From an uncultured Lachnospiraceae bacterium (GTDB taxonomy: Bacteria; Bacillota; Clostridia; Lachnospirales; Lachnospiraceae), in NCBI GenBank assembly GCA_910586755.1, contig CAJUJM010000057.1, forward strand, positions 1 to 34,703: DNA of 34,703 bases, written 5' to 3'. The notes beneath the pieces are model-generated. The model searched no databases and was not told the origin of the DNA. It worked only from the letters and a program-made list of their open reading frames with translations. The translations under genes were made by a program, and so were the position numbers. How positions within the stretch are numbered: the stretch's first letter is position 1; each line of letters starts with the position of its first letter. This document shows, in pieces, positions 7,262-15,355 of this stretch.

Positions 7262-8252
7262 TCCAACCAATCTTTCTGAAGATATTCCCGAAAATCCAGG
7301 TAAGTATAGCGGGAAGAAGGAAACATACGAAAAGGATGCCAAGCCACATATTGGCGCCGCCTCCCATGGAAGTATAGATGCCGATAGGGCCTACCAGGCC
7401 GCAGGTGCCCATGCCGGAGGCGGTGTGAATATTCGTCAGCTTAAAAATTACCGTAGCTACCGGTCCGGTGACCATGGAAGCCAGAGTAGGGGGGATCCAA
7501 ATCTTAGGGTTCTTTACGATGTTCCCCATCTGAAGCATGGAAGTGCCAAGGCCCTGGGCTAACAGGCCTCCCATCCCGTTTTCACGGAAGCTTAAGACTG
7601 CAAAGCCTACCATCTGGGCGCAGCATCCGGCAGTGGCGGCTCCGCCTGCCAGGCCGTCCAGGGTGAGAGCGATACAGATGGCAGCGCTGGAGATGGGAAG
7701 AGTTAAGGCGATGCCGATAAGGGCTGAGACCAGAATTCCCATAAAAAAGGGCTGCATTTCCGTGGCGGTTTTTACCATCATACCAAAGCCGTTCATAAAG
7801 GCGGCCACTCCGGGCCCTACAAATTGGGCAATTAAAACGCCGGAGATAATGGTAACGCCGGGGGTTACCAGAATATCTACCCGGGTTTCTTTGGATACGA
7901 TTTTTCCAAGCTCCGTTGCCACAATGGCAGAGGCCAGGGCTCCTACCGGGCCCCCAAGTGCGTTTCCGGCAATGCCTACGGTAGCGGCGGAAAACAGTAC
8001 CAACTGAGGCGCTTTTAAGGCATAGGCGATGGCAACGCCAAGGGCGGCTCCGGTAGCGCTTTTGGCGTAGTCTGAAATTACTATAAATGCCTGGATCTGA
8101 GTTTTTTCGCCGACAGTGGCAAAGATTGTGCCTATCAAAAGAGATGCGAATAAACCAAATGCCATGGCACCTAATGCATCAATGAGATAGGTCTGGACGG
8201 TGATGTTGACATTCTTACGTTTTAAGAATGCTTTGACTCCTGTCTGTTCCAT
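7230..8252 (-). CDS. Orphan PTS IIC-like permease (PTS_EIIC_2 family)
   Basis: This 340-residue, strongly hydrophobic, glycine- and alanine-rich protein has about nine to ten membrane segments and matches the family called PTS transporter subunit IIC (PTS_EIIC_2). No IIA or IIB domain is fused or adjacent, so sugar phosphotransfer cannot be inferred from context and the substrate is unknown. The start at 8252 is preferred because AAGGAG lies 7-8 bases ahead; the frame extends to 8285 without a ribosome site. An inverted repeat at 8287-8303 sits in its promoter region. It overlaps galT by 32 bases at the 3' end. Confidence 0.8.
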   Translation of the reverse strand: MEQTGVKAFLKRKNVNITVQTYLIDALGAMAFGLFASLLIGTIFATVGEKTQIQAFIVISDYAKSATGAALGVAIAYALKAPQLVLFSAATVGIAGNALGGPVGALASAIVATELGKIVSKETRVDILVTPGVTIISGVLIAQFVGPGVAAFMNGFGMMVKTATEMQPFFMGILVSALIGIALTLPISSAAICIALTLDGLAGGAATAGCCAQMVGFAVLSFRENGMGGLLAQGLGTSMLQMGNIVKNPKIWIPPTLASMVTGPVATVIFKLTNIHTASGMGTCGLVGPIGIYTSMGGGANMWLGILFVCFLLPAILTWIFGNIFRKIGWIKDGDLKLNL

Positions 8253-8286
8253 AGGAAATCTCCTTCTATGTATTATTGTGCACACA

Positions 8287-8303
8287 TTTGGCTTATTGCC
8301 AAA
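8287..8303. promoter_or_regulatory. Inverted repeat TTTGGC-N5-GCCAAA, candidate operator
   Basis: Perfect 6-bp arms surround TTATT in the divergent region between the IIC-like gene and the zinc-ribbon gene. Read on the minus strand, TTGGCA within the right arm could serve as a -35 box, with an AT-rich CAATAAT region about 18-20 bases on. A regulator bound here would block transcription of the permease. The regulator is not identifiable. Confidence 0.4.
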
Positions 8304-8354
8304 GCAGTTAGGTGCATTTTATCAGCAGACAGAAGAAAAAGCAAGCTTTTTTTA

Positions 8355-8395
8355 CAGATTGACAGAAAAATAACAAAGAATAGCCGTTCAATCTG
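8355..8395. promoter_or_regulatory. Inverted repeat CAGATTGA / TCAATCTG upstream of the zinc-ribbon gene
   Basis: Arms of 8 bp (8355-8362 and 8388-8395) are perfect and 25 bases apart. A TTGACA (8359-8364) overlaps the left arm, but no good -10 box is found at the right spacing. The right arm ends 6 bases before the AAAGGGGG ribosome site. It may be a leader hairpin or an operator. Confidence 0.3.
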
Positions 8396-8413
8396 ATTAA
8401 AGGGGGAAAGCTT

Positions 8414-9466
8414 ATGAAACAGAAAATCTGTCCCATATGCGATGGAAGATTAAACGGAAACTACTGTCCGGTCTGCCGGAAGTTGGTAAAAAAGCCATTG
8501 GAATGGGATACAGACTATTATTTAAATGAGGGACGGAAGGAGGCGACAGTCCGGTCCGGCCTTCCTGCAGGAAAGGAAATGCCTTTGGGAAAGCCGCCCC
8601 GCCGCCGTTCCAGTGCAGGATTGATTATTACACTGATTATTTTCGTTTTGGTTATCCAGGTTTTAGCCGGAGCCTTTTTCTGGCCAGCCATATTGGATGC
8701 AGGAAAGACGGTTTTTGCACCGGAAGCTGAGGAAGAGACGATAGATGATTGGGAAGACATTTTTGATGAAGAGGAATTACTGCCGGAAGAATCGGAAGAG
8801 GAAAAGAGTTTTGGCTATTCAGAAGAGCTTATTTCAGAGGAAGAGGCCATTGCCTCCGGAAAACGCTGTGATAACCGCCATTTTTCCGCAGTCCTGGAAG
8901 AGGTGGAACCTGAGCTGGAGATTTATTTGCTGGAAAAAGGCTTTTTTGTAGAGGAGCAGGAGGAAGTCAGCGTCAATCAGGTTTATCAATACTCCAATCT
9001 CCCGTCCGCCCGTGTATTTACAGACTACAGAACCACAAAGGCGTGGCATTTTGAAGAGCCGGGAAGGGAGGATGAGGAGTATTATTCTTCCCTGATGCTG
9101 CAATACGATACGGTAACCCATGAGATTCATGATATAGAGGGCTATTTCTATGATGCGGAAAACGCAAAAGAAGCGTTAGAATGGGGAATGGATCAGATTA
9201 ATACCCTGCAGGAGCTCTCGCCGGAGGAAAGAGGGGATACGGCAGAACAGCTTCTGGCAGACTGTGAAAGCAGCGGAGGAGCCTTGTTCAGAACCTATCC
9301 GGTTTATAATAATGTGATGCAGACAGACAGCGACGGAATGATTGTATTCTGGATGGAACCGTCTGTACAGGGAGATTACAGGGAAGAGGAGGATTCACAA
9401 GAATCAGAAAAAATTTATGAGGCTCAGAGCGCTGCGGAGAGAAATTATATGAATATAAAGCATTAA
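8414..9466 (+). CDS. Zinc-ribbon membrane protein of unknown function
   Basis: The 350-residue protein starts with a small zinc ribbon (C6, C9, C18, C21; CPIC-x8-CPVC), followed by a basic stretch ending RRR and one membrane segment (about 69-91). The rest is a very acidic, probably extracellular domain of about 250 residues with long Glu/Asp runs near 103-140. The zinc ribbon would face the cytoplasm by the positive-inside rule. I do not recognise the outer domain. AAAGGGGG lies just before the ATG. Only 30 bases separate it from the aryl-sulfate sulfotransferase gene, which has its own ribosome site, so the two are probably co-transcribed. Confidence 0.7.
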   Translation: MKQKICPICDGRLNGNYCPVCRKLVKKPLEWDTDYYLNEGRKEATVRSGLPAGKEMPLGKPPRRRSSAGLIITLIIFVLVIQVLAGAFFWPAILDAGKTVFAPEAEEETIDDWEDIFDEEELLPEESEEEKSFGYSEELISEEEAIASGKRCDNRHFSAVLEEVEPELEIYLLEKGFFVEEQEEVSVNQVYQYSNLPSARVFTDYRTTKAWHFEEPGREDEEYYSSLMLQYDTVTHEIHDIEGYFYDAENAKEALEWGMDQINTLQELSPEERGDTAEQLLADCESSGGALFRTYPVYNNVMQTDSDGMIVFWMEPSVQGDYREEEDSQESEKIYEAQSAAERNYMNIKH

Positions 9467-9496
9467 AAAAATTATCATATAAAAAGGAGAAAGACT

Positions 9497-11362
9497 ATGG
9501 CAGGAGCAAAGTATGTATTTCAGGAGCACTTAATTGAACGGCAGGCAAAGGCGGAGGAAGAGCTTTTAGAGGAGCTGAGAAAGGGCGGTTACACCATTGA
9601 CAATCCCATTGTCCGTACCAATTTCTACTTTATTGCCCCTCTCACTGCGGTGATTGCCTTCTGTACGGAAAAGGAGACTGCGGTTACCATAACGGTTTTC
9701 GGGAAGACCAGGCAGGCCAACATTACCCACACCTTCCCCAAAGCGAAGGAGCATGTGCTTCCAGTTATGGGCCTGTATCCGGAGTATACAAACCGGGTGG
9801 AGATCCGGGAGTACCGGGGAGCTTCCCATGTGGTGGAAATTGAGATAGGCAAGCCTGACTGCGGAAATGGCTTCGTTTATTCCATGGACACCACCCCGGA
9901 GTATCTTCAGGACAACTGTATTTTCTTAACGCCCTCCAGCGGCGAAAAAGCTTCTGCCTATGACTATGCAGGAGACCTGAGATGGTGTTTAAACATCAAG
10001 TGTGTATTTGATATGAAACGGTTAAAGAACGGCCATATCCTTATGGGAACAGACCGTCTGATCCAGATGCCTTACTATATGTCCGGGCTTTACGAGGTCA
10101 GTCTCTGTGGCAAGATCTACAAAGAATACAAGATTTTTGGCGGCTCTCACCACGATGCCTTTGAGATGCCGGACGGCAACCTGCTGTGCCTGACCGAGGA
10201 TCTGCGATCCGACACGGTTGAGGATATGTGTGTGCTGATTGACCGAAAAACCGGCGCCATCTTAAAGACCTGGAAATACAGCGATTTTATTGAGCCGGGT
10301 ATGGGAAAGAGCGGAAGCTGGTCTGCCCATGACTGGTTCCATAATAATGCGGTGTGGTACGATGAAAATACCAATTCTTTAACATTCTCCGGCCGTCATG
10401 TGGACGCTATGGTTAATATTGATTTTGAAACCGGAAAGCTTAACTGGATCATCGGCGATCCGGAGGGCTGGCCTCAGGAGATGGTGGATCAATATTTCTT
10501 TACGCCTGTAGGGAATAATTTCGGCTGGCAGTACGAGCAGCATGCCTGTTTAATCACTCCAAATGGAGACGTAATGTGCTTTGACAACCACCACTGGGGC
10601 TCCAAAAACAGGGATAAGTTTCTGTCTGCAAAGAATAACTACTCCAGAGGCGTCCGCTACCGCATTAACACCAAAGATATGACTATTGAGCAGGTCTGGG
10701 AGTATGGAAAAGACCTGGGCGCAGAGTTTTTCTCACCCTATATCTGCAATGTGGAATACTATAATGAGGGACATTACATGGTTCATTCCGGCGGCATTGC
10801 TTACAACAAAGACGGCGGGGTTTCCGAGGCCCTGGGTGCATACGAGCCCATGATGGGCGGAAGCCTGGAATCCATTACGGTGGAGATCTGCGATAATAAA
10901 CCTATGATGCGCCTCCATGCCAAAGGCAATTACTACCGGGCAGAAAAGATGAAACTCTATGGGGAAAATGAAGTGTTAGAGCTGGGGAAAGGCGAGATTG
11001 TAGGAGAGCTTGGAGTGACAAAAGAATTTGATACCCAGATTCCGGCAGAATACACAGGAGAGCTGCTTCCCGATAAATATGCGGCAAGAATCGAAGAAGA
11101 GTTTGATCGTTTTATCTTCCACGCAACCTTTGAGAGAGGCCAGGTAGTGATGCTGATGGCAGAGCAGGGAGAGGAGGCTCATGGATATTATATTTCCACC
11201 ACCGCGGTTCCTCAGCTTGCCATGTGCTGCGGCAGCTTTTTAGAGTCCGATGAGCGGGTGACCAAGACCAATGTCAATAAGATAGGCTTAAAGGGCGAGT
11301 ACGATATTCGGGTGATTGTAGAAGATAAGAAGTATGATACCGGAATAAAGATCCGCTGCTAA
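9497..11362 (+). CDS. assT: Aryl-sulfate sulfotransferase (PAPS-independent, AssT type)
   Basis: AssT enzymes move sulfate from one phenolic sulfate ester to another phenol through a sulfo-histidine, without PAPS. The 621-residue protein fits the family: a small N-terminal beta domain followed by a propeller. By pattern, likely active-site residues are in HHD (217-219), HDWFHNN (277-283), SGRH (297-300) and QHA (347-349); H348 looks like the counterpart of the sulfated His436 of E. coli AssT. There is no signal peptide, so it should act in the cytoplasm, unlike the periplasmic E. coli enzyme, and no dsbL/dsbI pair is present. AAAGGAGA precedes the ATG. A long bidirectional terminator follows. 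Confidence 0.9.
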   Translation: MAGAKYVFQEHLIERQAKAEEELLEELRKGGYTIDNPIVRTNFYFIAPLTAVIAFCTEKETAVTITVFGKTRQANITHTFPKAKEHVLPVMGLYPEYTNRVEIREYRGASHVVEIEIGKPDCGNGFVYSMDTTPEYLQDNCIFLTPSSGEKASAYDYAGDLRWCLNIKCVFDMKRLKNGHILMGTDRLIQMPYYMSGLYEVSLCGKIYKEYKIFGGSHHDAFEMPDGNLLCLTEDLRSDTVEDMCVLIDRKTGAILKTWKYSDFIEPGMGKSGSWSAHDWFHNNAVWYDENTNSLTFSGRHVDAMVNIDFETGKLNWIIGDPEGWPQEMVDQYFFTPVGNNFGWQYEQHACLITPNGDVMCFDNHHWGSKNRDKFLSAKNNYSRGVRYRINTKDMTIEQVWEYGKDLGAEFFSPYICNVEYYNEGHYMVHSGGIAYNKDGGVSEALGAYEPMMGGSLESITVEICDNKPMMRLHAKGNYYRAEKMKLYGENEVLELGKGEIVGELGVTKEFDTQIPAEYTGELLPDKYAARIEEEFDRFIFHATFERGQVVMLMAEQGEEAHGYYISTTAVPQLAMCCGSFLESDERVTKTNVNKIGLKGEYDIRVIVEDKKYDTGIKIRC

Positions 11363-11367
11363 AAAAC

Positions 11368-11430
11368 AACAGAGGATACTGCAAAATGGAAGGGAAAGCC
11401 GTTTGGCGGCATTTTGCAGTATCCTCTGTT
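11368..11430. terminator. Bidirectional long-stem terminator between assT and the MATE gene
   Basis: Perfect 21-bp arms (11368-11388 and 11410-11430) enclose a 21-base loop. The inner end of the left arm reads CTGCAAAATG, shared with the hairpin at 17228-17301. It lies between convergent genes and ends 4 bases before the MATE stop codon. Flanking A and T tracts serve both directions. Confidence 0.8.
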
Positions 11431-11433
11431 TCT

Positions 11434-12801
11434 TTACGAGATACTTTTTAAGGCCTTTTTAAACTGATCAATAAACAAAACAACCGTAAAGGTAACGGCG
11501 ATGATATCGGCTGCAGGCTCTGCCATATATACAGCCATAACCTGGTTGCGGGGAAGGAGCCTGGGCATGATGAAAATCAGTGGAATCAGGAGAACAAACT
11601 TTCTCATAATGGCCACAGAGATAGAAGCCCTGGCATTTCCCAGAGCGGCAAAAGTAAGCTGGCAGGCCATCTGGATGCCGAAGATAAACAGACAGGCCAG
11701 ATAGATCCGAAGGGCGGTCCTGGTAAACTTAAGCAGCTCCGGGTCAGAGGTAAACATGCCGGCAAATACCTGTGGAAACATCATAACACAGAGCCAGAGA
11801 ACCACTGCATAGGTAAGGCTGACCTTCAGCAGAAGGGAGTAGGCTTTTTTCACTCTGGCAGCATTTCTGGCCCCATAGTTGTAACTGATAATAGGTTGAG
11901 CGCCCTGTCCCAAACCCTGGAGAGGCAGCATGGCAAACATCATAACACTGTTTAAAATGGTCATGGCGCCCACAGCCACATCCCCGCCGTATTTTAACAA
12001 AGAAGAATTAAAACACACAGAGATAATGCTTTCGCTGGCCTGCATGATAAAGCCGGACAGCCCCAGGGCCAGACTGGGGGCAAGGATGGCGGCCTTTGGA
12101 AGCAGATGACATCTTCGAATCCGCAGACTGGTCTTTTTGCCAAAAAGGAAAAACAGCACCCAGGTACAGGACAGGGCCTGAGACAGGATGGTAGCCAAAG
12201 CTGCGCCCTGAACTCCCATCTGGAAACCGAAAATCAGGATGGGATCCAGGATGATATTGCTGACAGCGCCAATCAGCACGGACACCATGCCTGTCTTTGC
12301 AAAGCCCTGAGCAGTGATAAAGGCATTCATTCCCAGAGTAAGTTGGACAAAGATGGTGCCCAGGGCGTAAATACTTAAATATTGGCTGCCGTAGCTTACT
12401 GTATTTTCACTGGCTCCGAAGGTTAATAACAGGGGGTCTTTCCACAGCAGCAAAGCTCCGGTGAGAACAGCGGATACGAGAATTTGAAGGGTAAAACAGT
12501 TTCCCAGAGTCTTCTCAGCAGACTCTATATCTCCTTTCCCCATAAAAATGGAAGCTCTGGGAGCGCCTCCGTTTCCTACCAGCGCAGCAAAGGCCGATAC
12601 AATCATAATAATGGGCATACACACGCCTACGCCGGTTAAGGCCAAAGCTCCAACTTCCCGGATATGACCGATGTAAATCCGGTCTACGATATTGTAAAGC
12701 ATATTGATAATCTGAGCTGCCACAGTGGGAAGAGATAAACGAAGCAGAAGCTTCCCTACCGGCTCGATCCCTAAAAAGTCTTTTTCATTTCTGGTATTCA
12801 T
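11434..12801 (-). CDS. MATE family multidrug efflux transporter
   Basis: This 455-residue protein has twelve predicted membrane segments in two related halves and matches MATE (MepA/NorM-like) antiporters, which export cationic drugs or metabolites using a sodium or proton gradient. The N-terminal half contains the typical MLYNIVDRIYIGH segment near residue 35-47. The ATG overlaps the stop of the upstream MarR gene by 4 bases, so the pair is one transcript and the MarR protein is probably its regulator. A second marR-MATE pair lies at 15356-17202 in the opposite direction. The substrate cannot be told from sequence. Confidence 0.93.
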   Translation of the reverse strand: MNTRNEKDFLGIEPVGKLLLRLSLPTVAAQIINMLYNIVDRIYIGHIREVGALALTGVGVCMPIIMIVSAFAALVGNGGAPRASIFMGKGDIESAEKTLGNCFTLQILVSAVLTGALLLWKDPLLLTFGASENTVSYGSQYLSIYALGTIFVQLTLGMNAFITAQGFAKTGMVSVLIGAVSNIILDPILIFGFQMGVQGAALATILSQALSCTWVLFFLFGKKTSLRIRRCHLLPKAAILAPSLALGLSGFIMQASESIISVCFNSSLLKYGGDVAVGAMTILNSVMMFAMLPLQGLGQGAQPIISYNYGARNAARVKKAYSLLLKVSLTYAVVLWLCVMMFPQVFAGMFTSDPELLKFTRTALRIYLACLFIFGIQMACQLTFAALGNARASISVAIMRKFVLLIPLIFIMPRLLPRNQVMAVYMAEPAADIIAVTFTVVLFIDQFKKALKSIS

Positions 12802-13247
12802 GAAAGTTCTCTCCTTTTCATTGCTGCTTTTGTGTTTTCTATGATCTTTCCGTTTAGCTGGTGGTACAATTGGCGCTCTTCACTGGTAAAGCCGGAAAAC
12901 AGTTCCTCCTGAAAACAGATCCGGCTGTCCTCAATGGCTTTGGTAATGGGATGGGAGGAGGGAAGGAGAGTCAAATGAATGACTCTCCGGTCTGTCCGAT
13001 CCGGAGTGCGCTTTAACAGGGATTTTTGGATCAACAGCTCTACTGCCTGGGATACGTTGCCCTTGGAAAGCATACGCAGCTCCACAATATCCCGGGCCGT
13101 ATCAAGCCCCGGATTGTTGTACAGAAAGCTGATAATGTTTGCTTCGATTAAAGTCAGGCCGTATTCCTCACAGATATTCTTTAACAGAGTTTCGTGAAGT
13201 TTTATAATCCGCCGCAAATTCATTAAAAAATCGGTGGTCCGTGTCAT
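12798..13247 (-). CDS. MarR family transcriptional regulator (module 1)
   Basis: The 149-residue protein has MarR length and a central winged helix; the recognition region reads LSKGNVSQAVELLIQKSLLKR and the wing contains TPDRTDRRVIHLTL. It is translationally coupled to the downstream MATE gene (ATGA overlap), so it most likely controls that efflux pump and itself. Its promoter carries an AGTTCT-TATT-AGAACT inverted repeat between the -35 and -10 boxes. AAGGAGGC precedes the ATG. The ligand is unknown. Confidence 0.92.
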   Translation of the reverse strand: MTRTTDFLMNLRRIIKLHETLLKNICEEYGLTLIEANIISFLYNNPGLDTARDIVELRMLSKGNVSQAVELLIQKSLLKRTPDRTDRRVIHLTLLPSSHPITKAIEDSRICFQEELFSGFTSEERQLYHQLNGKIIENTKAAMKRRELS

Positions 13248-13273
13248 AAAAGCCTCCTTCGTAATACCTGCAG

Positions 13274-13316
13274 AATAGTTCTTTTTATAATAGTTCTTAT
13301 TAGAACTTATTTACAA
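13274..13316 (-). promoter_or_regulatory. Promoter and operator of marR-MATE module 1
   Basis: On the minus strand TTGTAA (13311-13316) and TATTAT (13287-13292) are 18 bases apart. The inverted repeat AGTTCT (13292-13297) / AGAACT (13302-13307) fills the spacer. The half-site AATAGTTCTT occurs again 15 bp away (13274-13283), giving a third half-site downstream of the -10 box. This is a typical layout for autorepression by a MarR dimer. Confidence 0.6.
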
Positions 13317-13373
13317 CAAGTAATTATACATGAATCTGCTGTTTTGTCAAGCAGGATGAAATGGAAACCATGG

Positions 13374-14159
13374 CTATTTCCTTATCAGCCGCCTTTCTAA
13401 CAGAGTGATTCCCTGATAGATCACCACCGAAACTCCGCATAGGATCACGATGGATGTTACCATCAAAGTCATCTGGAATACCTGAGAGGAATAGATAATC
13501 AAAAATCCCAGGCCGGCTTTGCTGGAAAGAAACTCCCCGATAATTACGCCTACCAGGCACAGCCCGGCGTTCACCTTCATGCTGCTGATAATGAGCGGAA
13601 CCGAAGCGGGAAGAAGAACTTTTAAAAGTACATCCTTCTTGCTGCCTCCCAGAGAGTAGATTAGCTTTACCTTATCGGAATTAATCTGGGAAAAACCGGT
13701 ATAAAGAGTCAGAATAGCGCCGAAAAGAGCTACAGACACGGCGGCGACCACGATAGTTCTGGTCCGGTTGCCCAGCCATACAATCAGGATAGGGGCCAGG
13801 GCGGATTTGGGCAGACTGTTGAGCATAACCAGGAAAGGCTCTATGACTTCAAACAGGGTTTGGTTGGACCAGAGCAGCAAAGCGGTTCCCAGGCTTATGG
13901 CAATAACCAGGAAAAAACTGAGCAGGGTTTCAAATAAGGTGACTCCTGTGTGGTAAAACAGACTTCCGTCCCTGGCCATGGACCAAAGGCAGGAGAGAAT
14001 CAGGGAGGGGGAGCTGAAGATAAAACTGTCGATAAAGTGAAGCTTTGCAGTGATCTCCCAAAGGGCCAGAAACAGGATAAATAACAGGATGCGGCCGGAA
14101 CGCACCACAAAGCGGTGGCGGGATTGACGGACAAGATATTCAAGCTGTGCACTACTCAT
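13374..14159 (-). CDS. ABC transporter permease, NitT/TauT (SsuC-like) family
   Basis: This 261-residue protein has about six membrane segments and a BPD_transp_1 domain; the ATPase-docking EAA loop region reads YSLGGSKKDVLLKVLLPASVP. It resembles permeases for sulfonates, taurine, nitrate, guanidine or HMP. The start at 14159 is chosen for AAGGAGAT 9 bases upstream; an ATG 42 bases earlier lacks one. It overlaps the ATPase stop by 8 bases, so the two are coupled. No substrate-binding protein gene is adjacent, so it is an incomplete importer as encoded here and the substrate is open. Confidence 0.88.
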   Translation of the reverse strand: MSSAQLEYLVRQSRHRFVVRSGRILLFILFLALWEITAKLHFIDSFIFSSPSLILSCLWSMARDGSLFYHTGVTLFETLLSFFLVIAISLGTALLLWSNQTLFEVIEPFLVMLNSLPKSALAPILIVWLGNRTRTIVVAAVSVALFGAILTLYTGFSQINSDKVKLIYSLGGSKKDVLLKVLLPASVPLIISSMKVNAGLCLVGVIIGEFLSSKAGLGFLIIYSSQVFQMTLMVTSIVILCGVSVVIYQGITLLERRLIRK

Positions 14160-14934
14160 GGGTCTGGATCTCCTTCCATAATTGATTAAAATAACCGGCA
14201 AATTCCGGCAAATTCCGCCTCTCTAAAGGGCTGGCGGTCCCATACTTTTCAGACTCGAAACGAATGGGTACAATTGCTTTTACCTGTCCGGGACGTTTGG
14301 TGAGGACCAGAACCCGATCCGCGATACTGATAGCTTCGGACAAATCATGGGTAACCAAAATGGCGGTTTTATTAGCGGAGCGGATAATGGTGCTGATATC
14401 ATCACTAACCGCAAGTCTTGTCTGATAATCCAGCGCAGAAAAAGGCTCGTCTAAAAGCAATAAGTCCGGCTTTATGGCCAATGTGCGGATAAGGGCAGCG
14501 CGTTGGCGCATACCGCCGGAAAGTTCAGAAGGCCTGGAATGTAGAAAAGAGCCCAGACCATAGTCAGAAAGCATTCCGGCAATTTCTTCTTTTCTCTTAG
14601 GGGTAAGACTGCCGGAAAGCTCCGGTCCCAGACAAGCATTAGACAGGATGGTTCTCCACTCAAACAGGTGATCCTTCTGCAGCATATATCCGATGTGTCC
14701 GCCAGCGCCTGGCCGCTTTACTTCTTCACCATCCAGAAAAATTTTCCCCTTGTCCGGGGTCAGGAGACCGCAGATCAGGGAAAGAAGGGTAGATTTGCCG
14801 CAGCCGGAAGGTCCTACTACAGCCAGAAATTCACCAGGAGCCATGGAAAATTCAATATGAGAAAGGGCCAGTGTCTCACCTTCCATACGGTGGTAGGAAC
14901 AACTGACCCCTTTGACCTCTAATTTGGGTATCAT
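14152..14934 (-). CDS. ABC transporter ATP-binding protein, NitT/TauT (SsuB-like) family
   Basis: The 260-residue ATPase has Walker A GPSGCGKST (41-49), a Q loop at Q86, signature LSGGM (138-142) and Walker B LLLLDE (158-163) followed by the D-loop SALD. It should power the permease encoded next to it. The start at 14934 follows GGAGG by 9 bases; the ATG at 14949 contains that ribosome site in its own coding sequence and is less likely. About 120 bases upstream on this strand lies an intrinsic terminator, so the operon may be controlled by attenuation. Confidence 0.9.
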   Translation of the reverse strand: MIPKLEVKGVSCSYHRMEGETLALSHIEFSMAPGEFLAVVGPSGCGKSTLLSLICGLLTPDKGKIFLDGEEVKRPGAGGHIGYMLQKDHLFEWRTILSNACLGPELSGSLTPKRKEEIAGMLSDYGLGSFLHSRPSELSGGMRQRAALIRTLAIKPDLLLLDEPFSALDYQTRLAVSDDISTIIRSANKTAILVTHDLSEAISIADRVLVLTKRPGQVKAIVPIRFESEKYGTASPLERRNLPEFAGYFNQLWKEIQTHE

Positions 14935-15048
14935 AGATTTTGCCTCCATATGATTTTAGGGGGATTATGCTTTATCATATGGGAGCAGAAGGGAGAAAGT
15001 GAATGGAGCAAACCGGTTGCAGACGGCTTTTTTGTACCGGGAAGAAAT

Positions 15049-15087
15049 AGAAAAAGCCTCCTAAAGGTGGGGGAACTTTTAGGAGGC
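15049..15087 (-). terminator. Leader terminator upstream of the ABC transporter operon
   Basis: Read on the minus strand, a perfect 10-bp stem GCCTCCTAAA / TTTAGGAGGC (15078-15087 and 15056-15065) is followed by TTTTT. It lies between the candidate promoter (15174-15202) and the ATPase start at 14934. A terminator inside a leader suggests attenuation or a riboswitch. No known aptamer consensus (TPP, guanidine, SAM) was recognised upstream of it. Confidence 0.65.
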
Positions 15088-15173
15088 CTGGGACAGAGGA
15101 TAGGTCTGACCCTGTATTATGGCAACAAAAGATTGATAGTAAGCAAATATAATTGTTTCTCTATACATAAAGC

Positions 15174-15202
15174 AATATACCATATTTTGGAAAAACAGGC
15201 AA
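15174..15202 (-). promoter_or_regulatory. Candidate promoter of the ABC transporter operon
   Basis: On the minus strand TTGCCT (15197-15202) and TATATT (15174-15179) are 17 bases apart. Transcription from here would give a leader of about 110 bases before the terminator at 15049-15087. The region 14935-15355 otherwise holds no gene; a further AT-rich TTGCTT-N17-TTATAT lies just downstream and could be an alternative promoter. Confidence 0.4.
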
Positions 15203-15277
15203 GACGATTTATTATATTTTTGTGATATATTTCCAAAAAAAGCGGGAAAATCGGGTATTTTTGTGTGAGAAAAAATA

Positions 15278-15306
15278 TTGCGCGCGCAAATATATTGCTT
15301 TATAAT
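15278..15306 (+). promoter_or_regulatory. Promoter with 12-bp palindrome upstream of marR module 2
   Basis: The perfect palindrome TTGCGCGCGCAA (15278-15289) contains the -35 box TTGCGC, and TATAAT (15301-15306) follows after a 17-base spacer. A protein bound to the palindrome would block RNA polymerase. The likely ligand is the MarR protein encoded 50 bases downstream, which would then repress its own operon. Confidence 0.65.
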
Positions 15307-15355
15307 AGTGGTATTAGGTCATATCTATATGCGTTTAAAAATCGGAGGTGAGATT

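Noticed and set aside
14935..15202. A TPP riboswitch controlling the ABC transporter as an HMP importer
   Set aside because: The conserved CUGAGA and ACCUGAU segments of the TPP aptamer were not found on the minus strand, and there is no ThiY-like binding protein.
14950..15225. A 91-codon plus-strand frame upstream of marR module 2
   Set aside because: It lies over the ABC leader and its terminator, with no ribosome site and non-protein-like composition.
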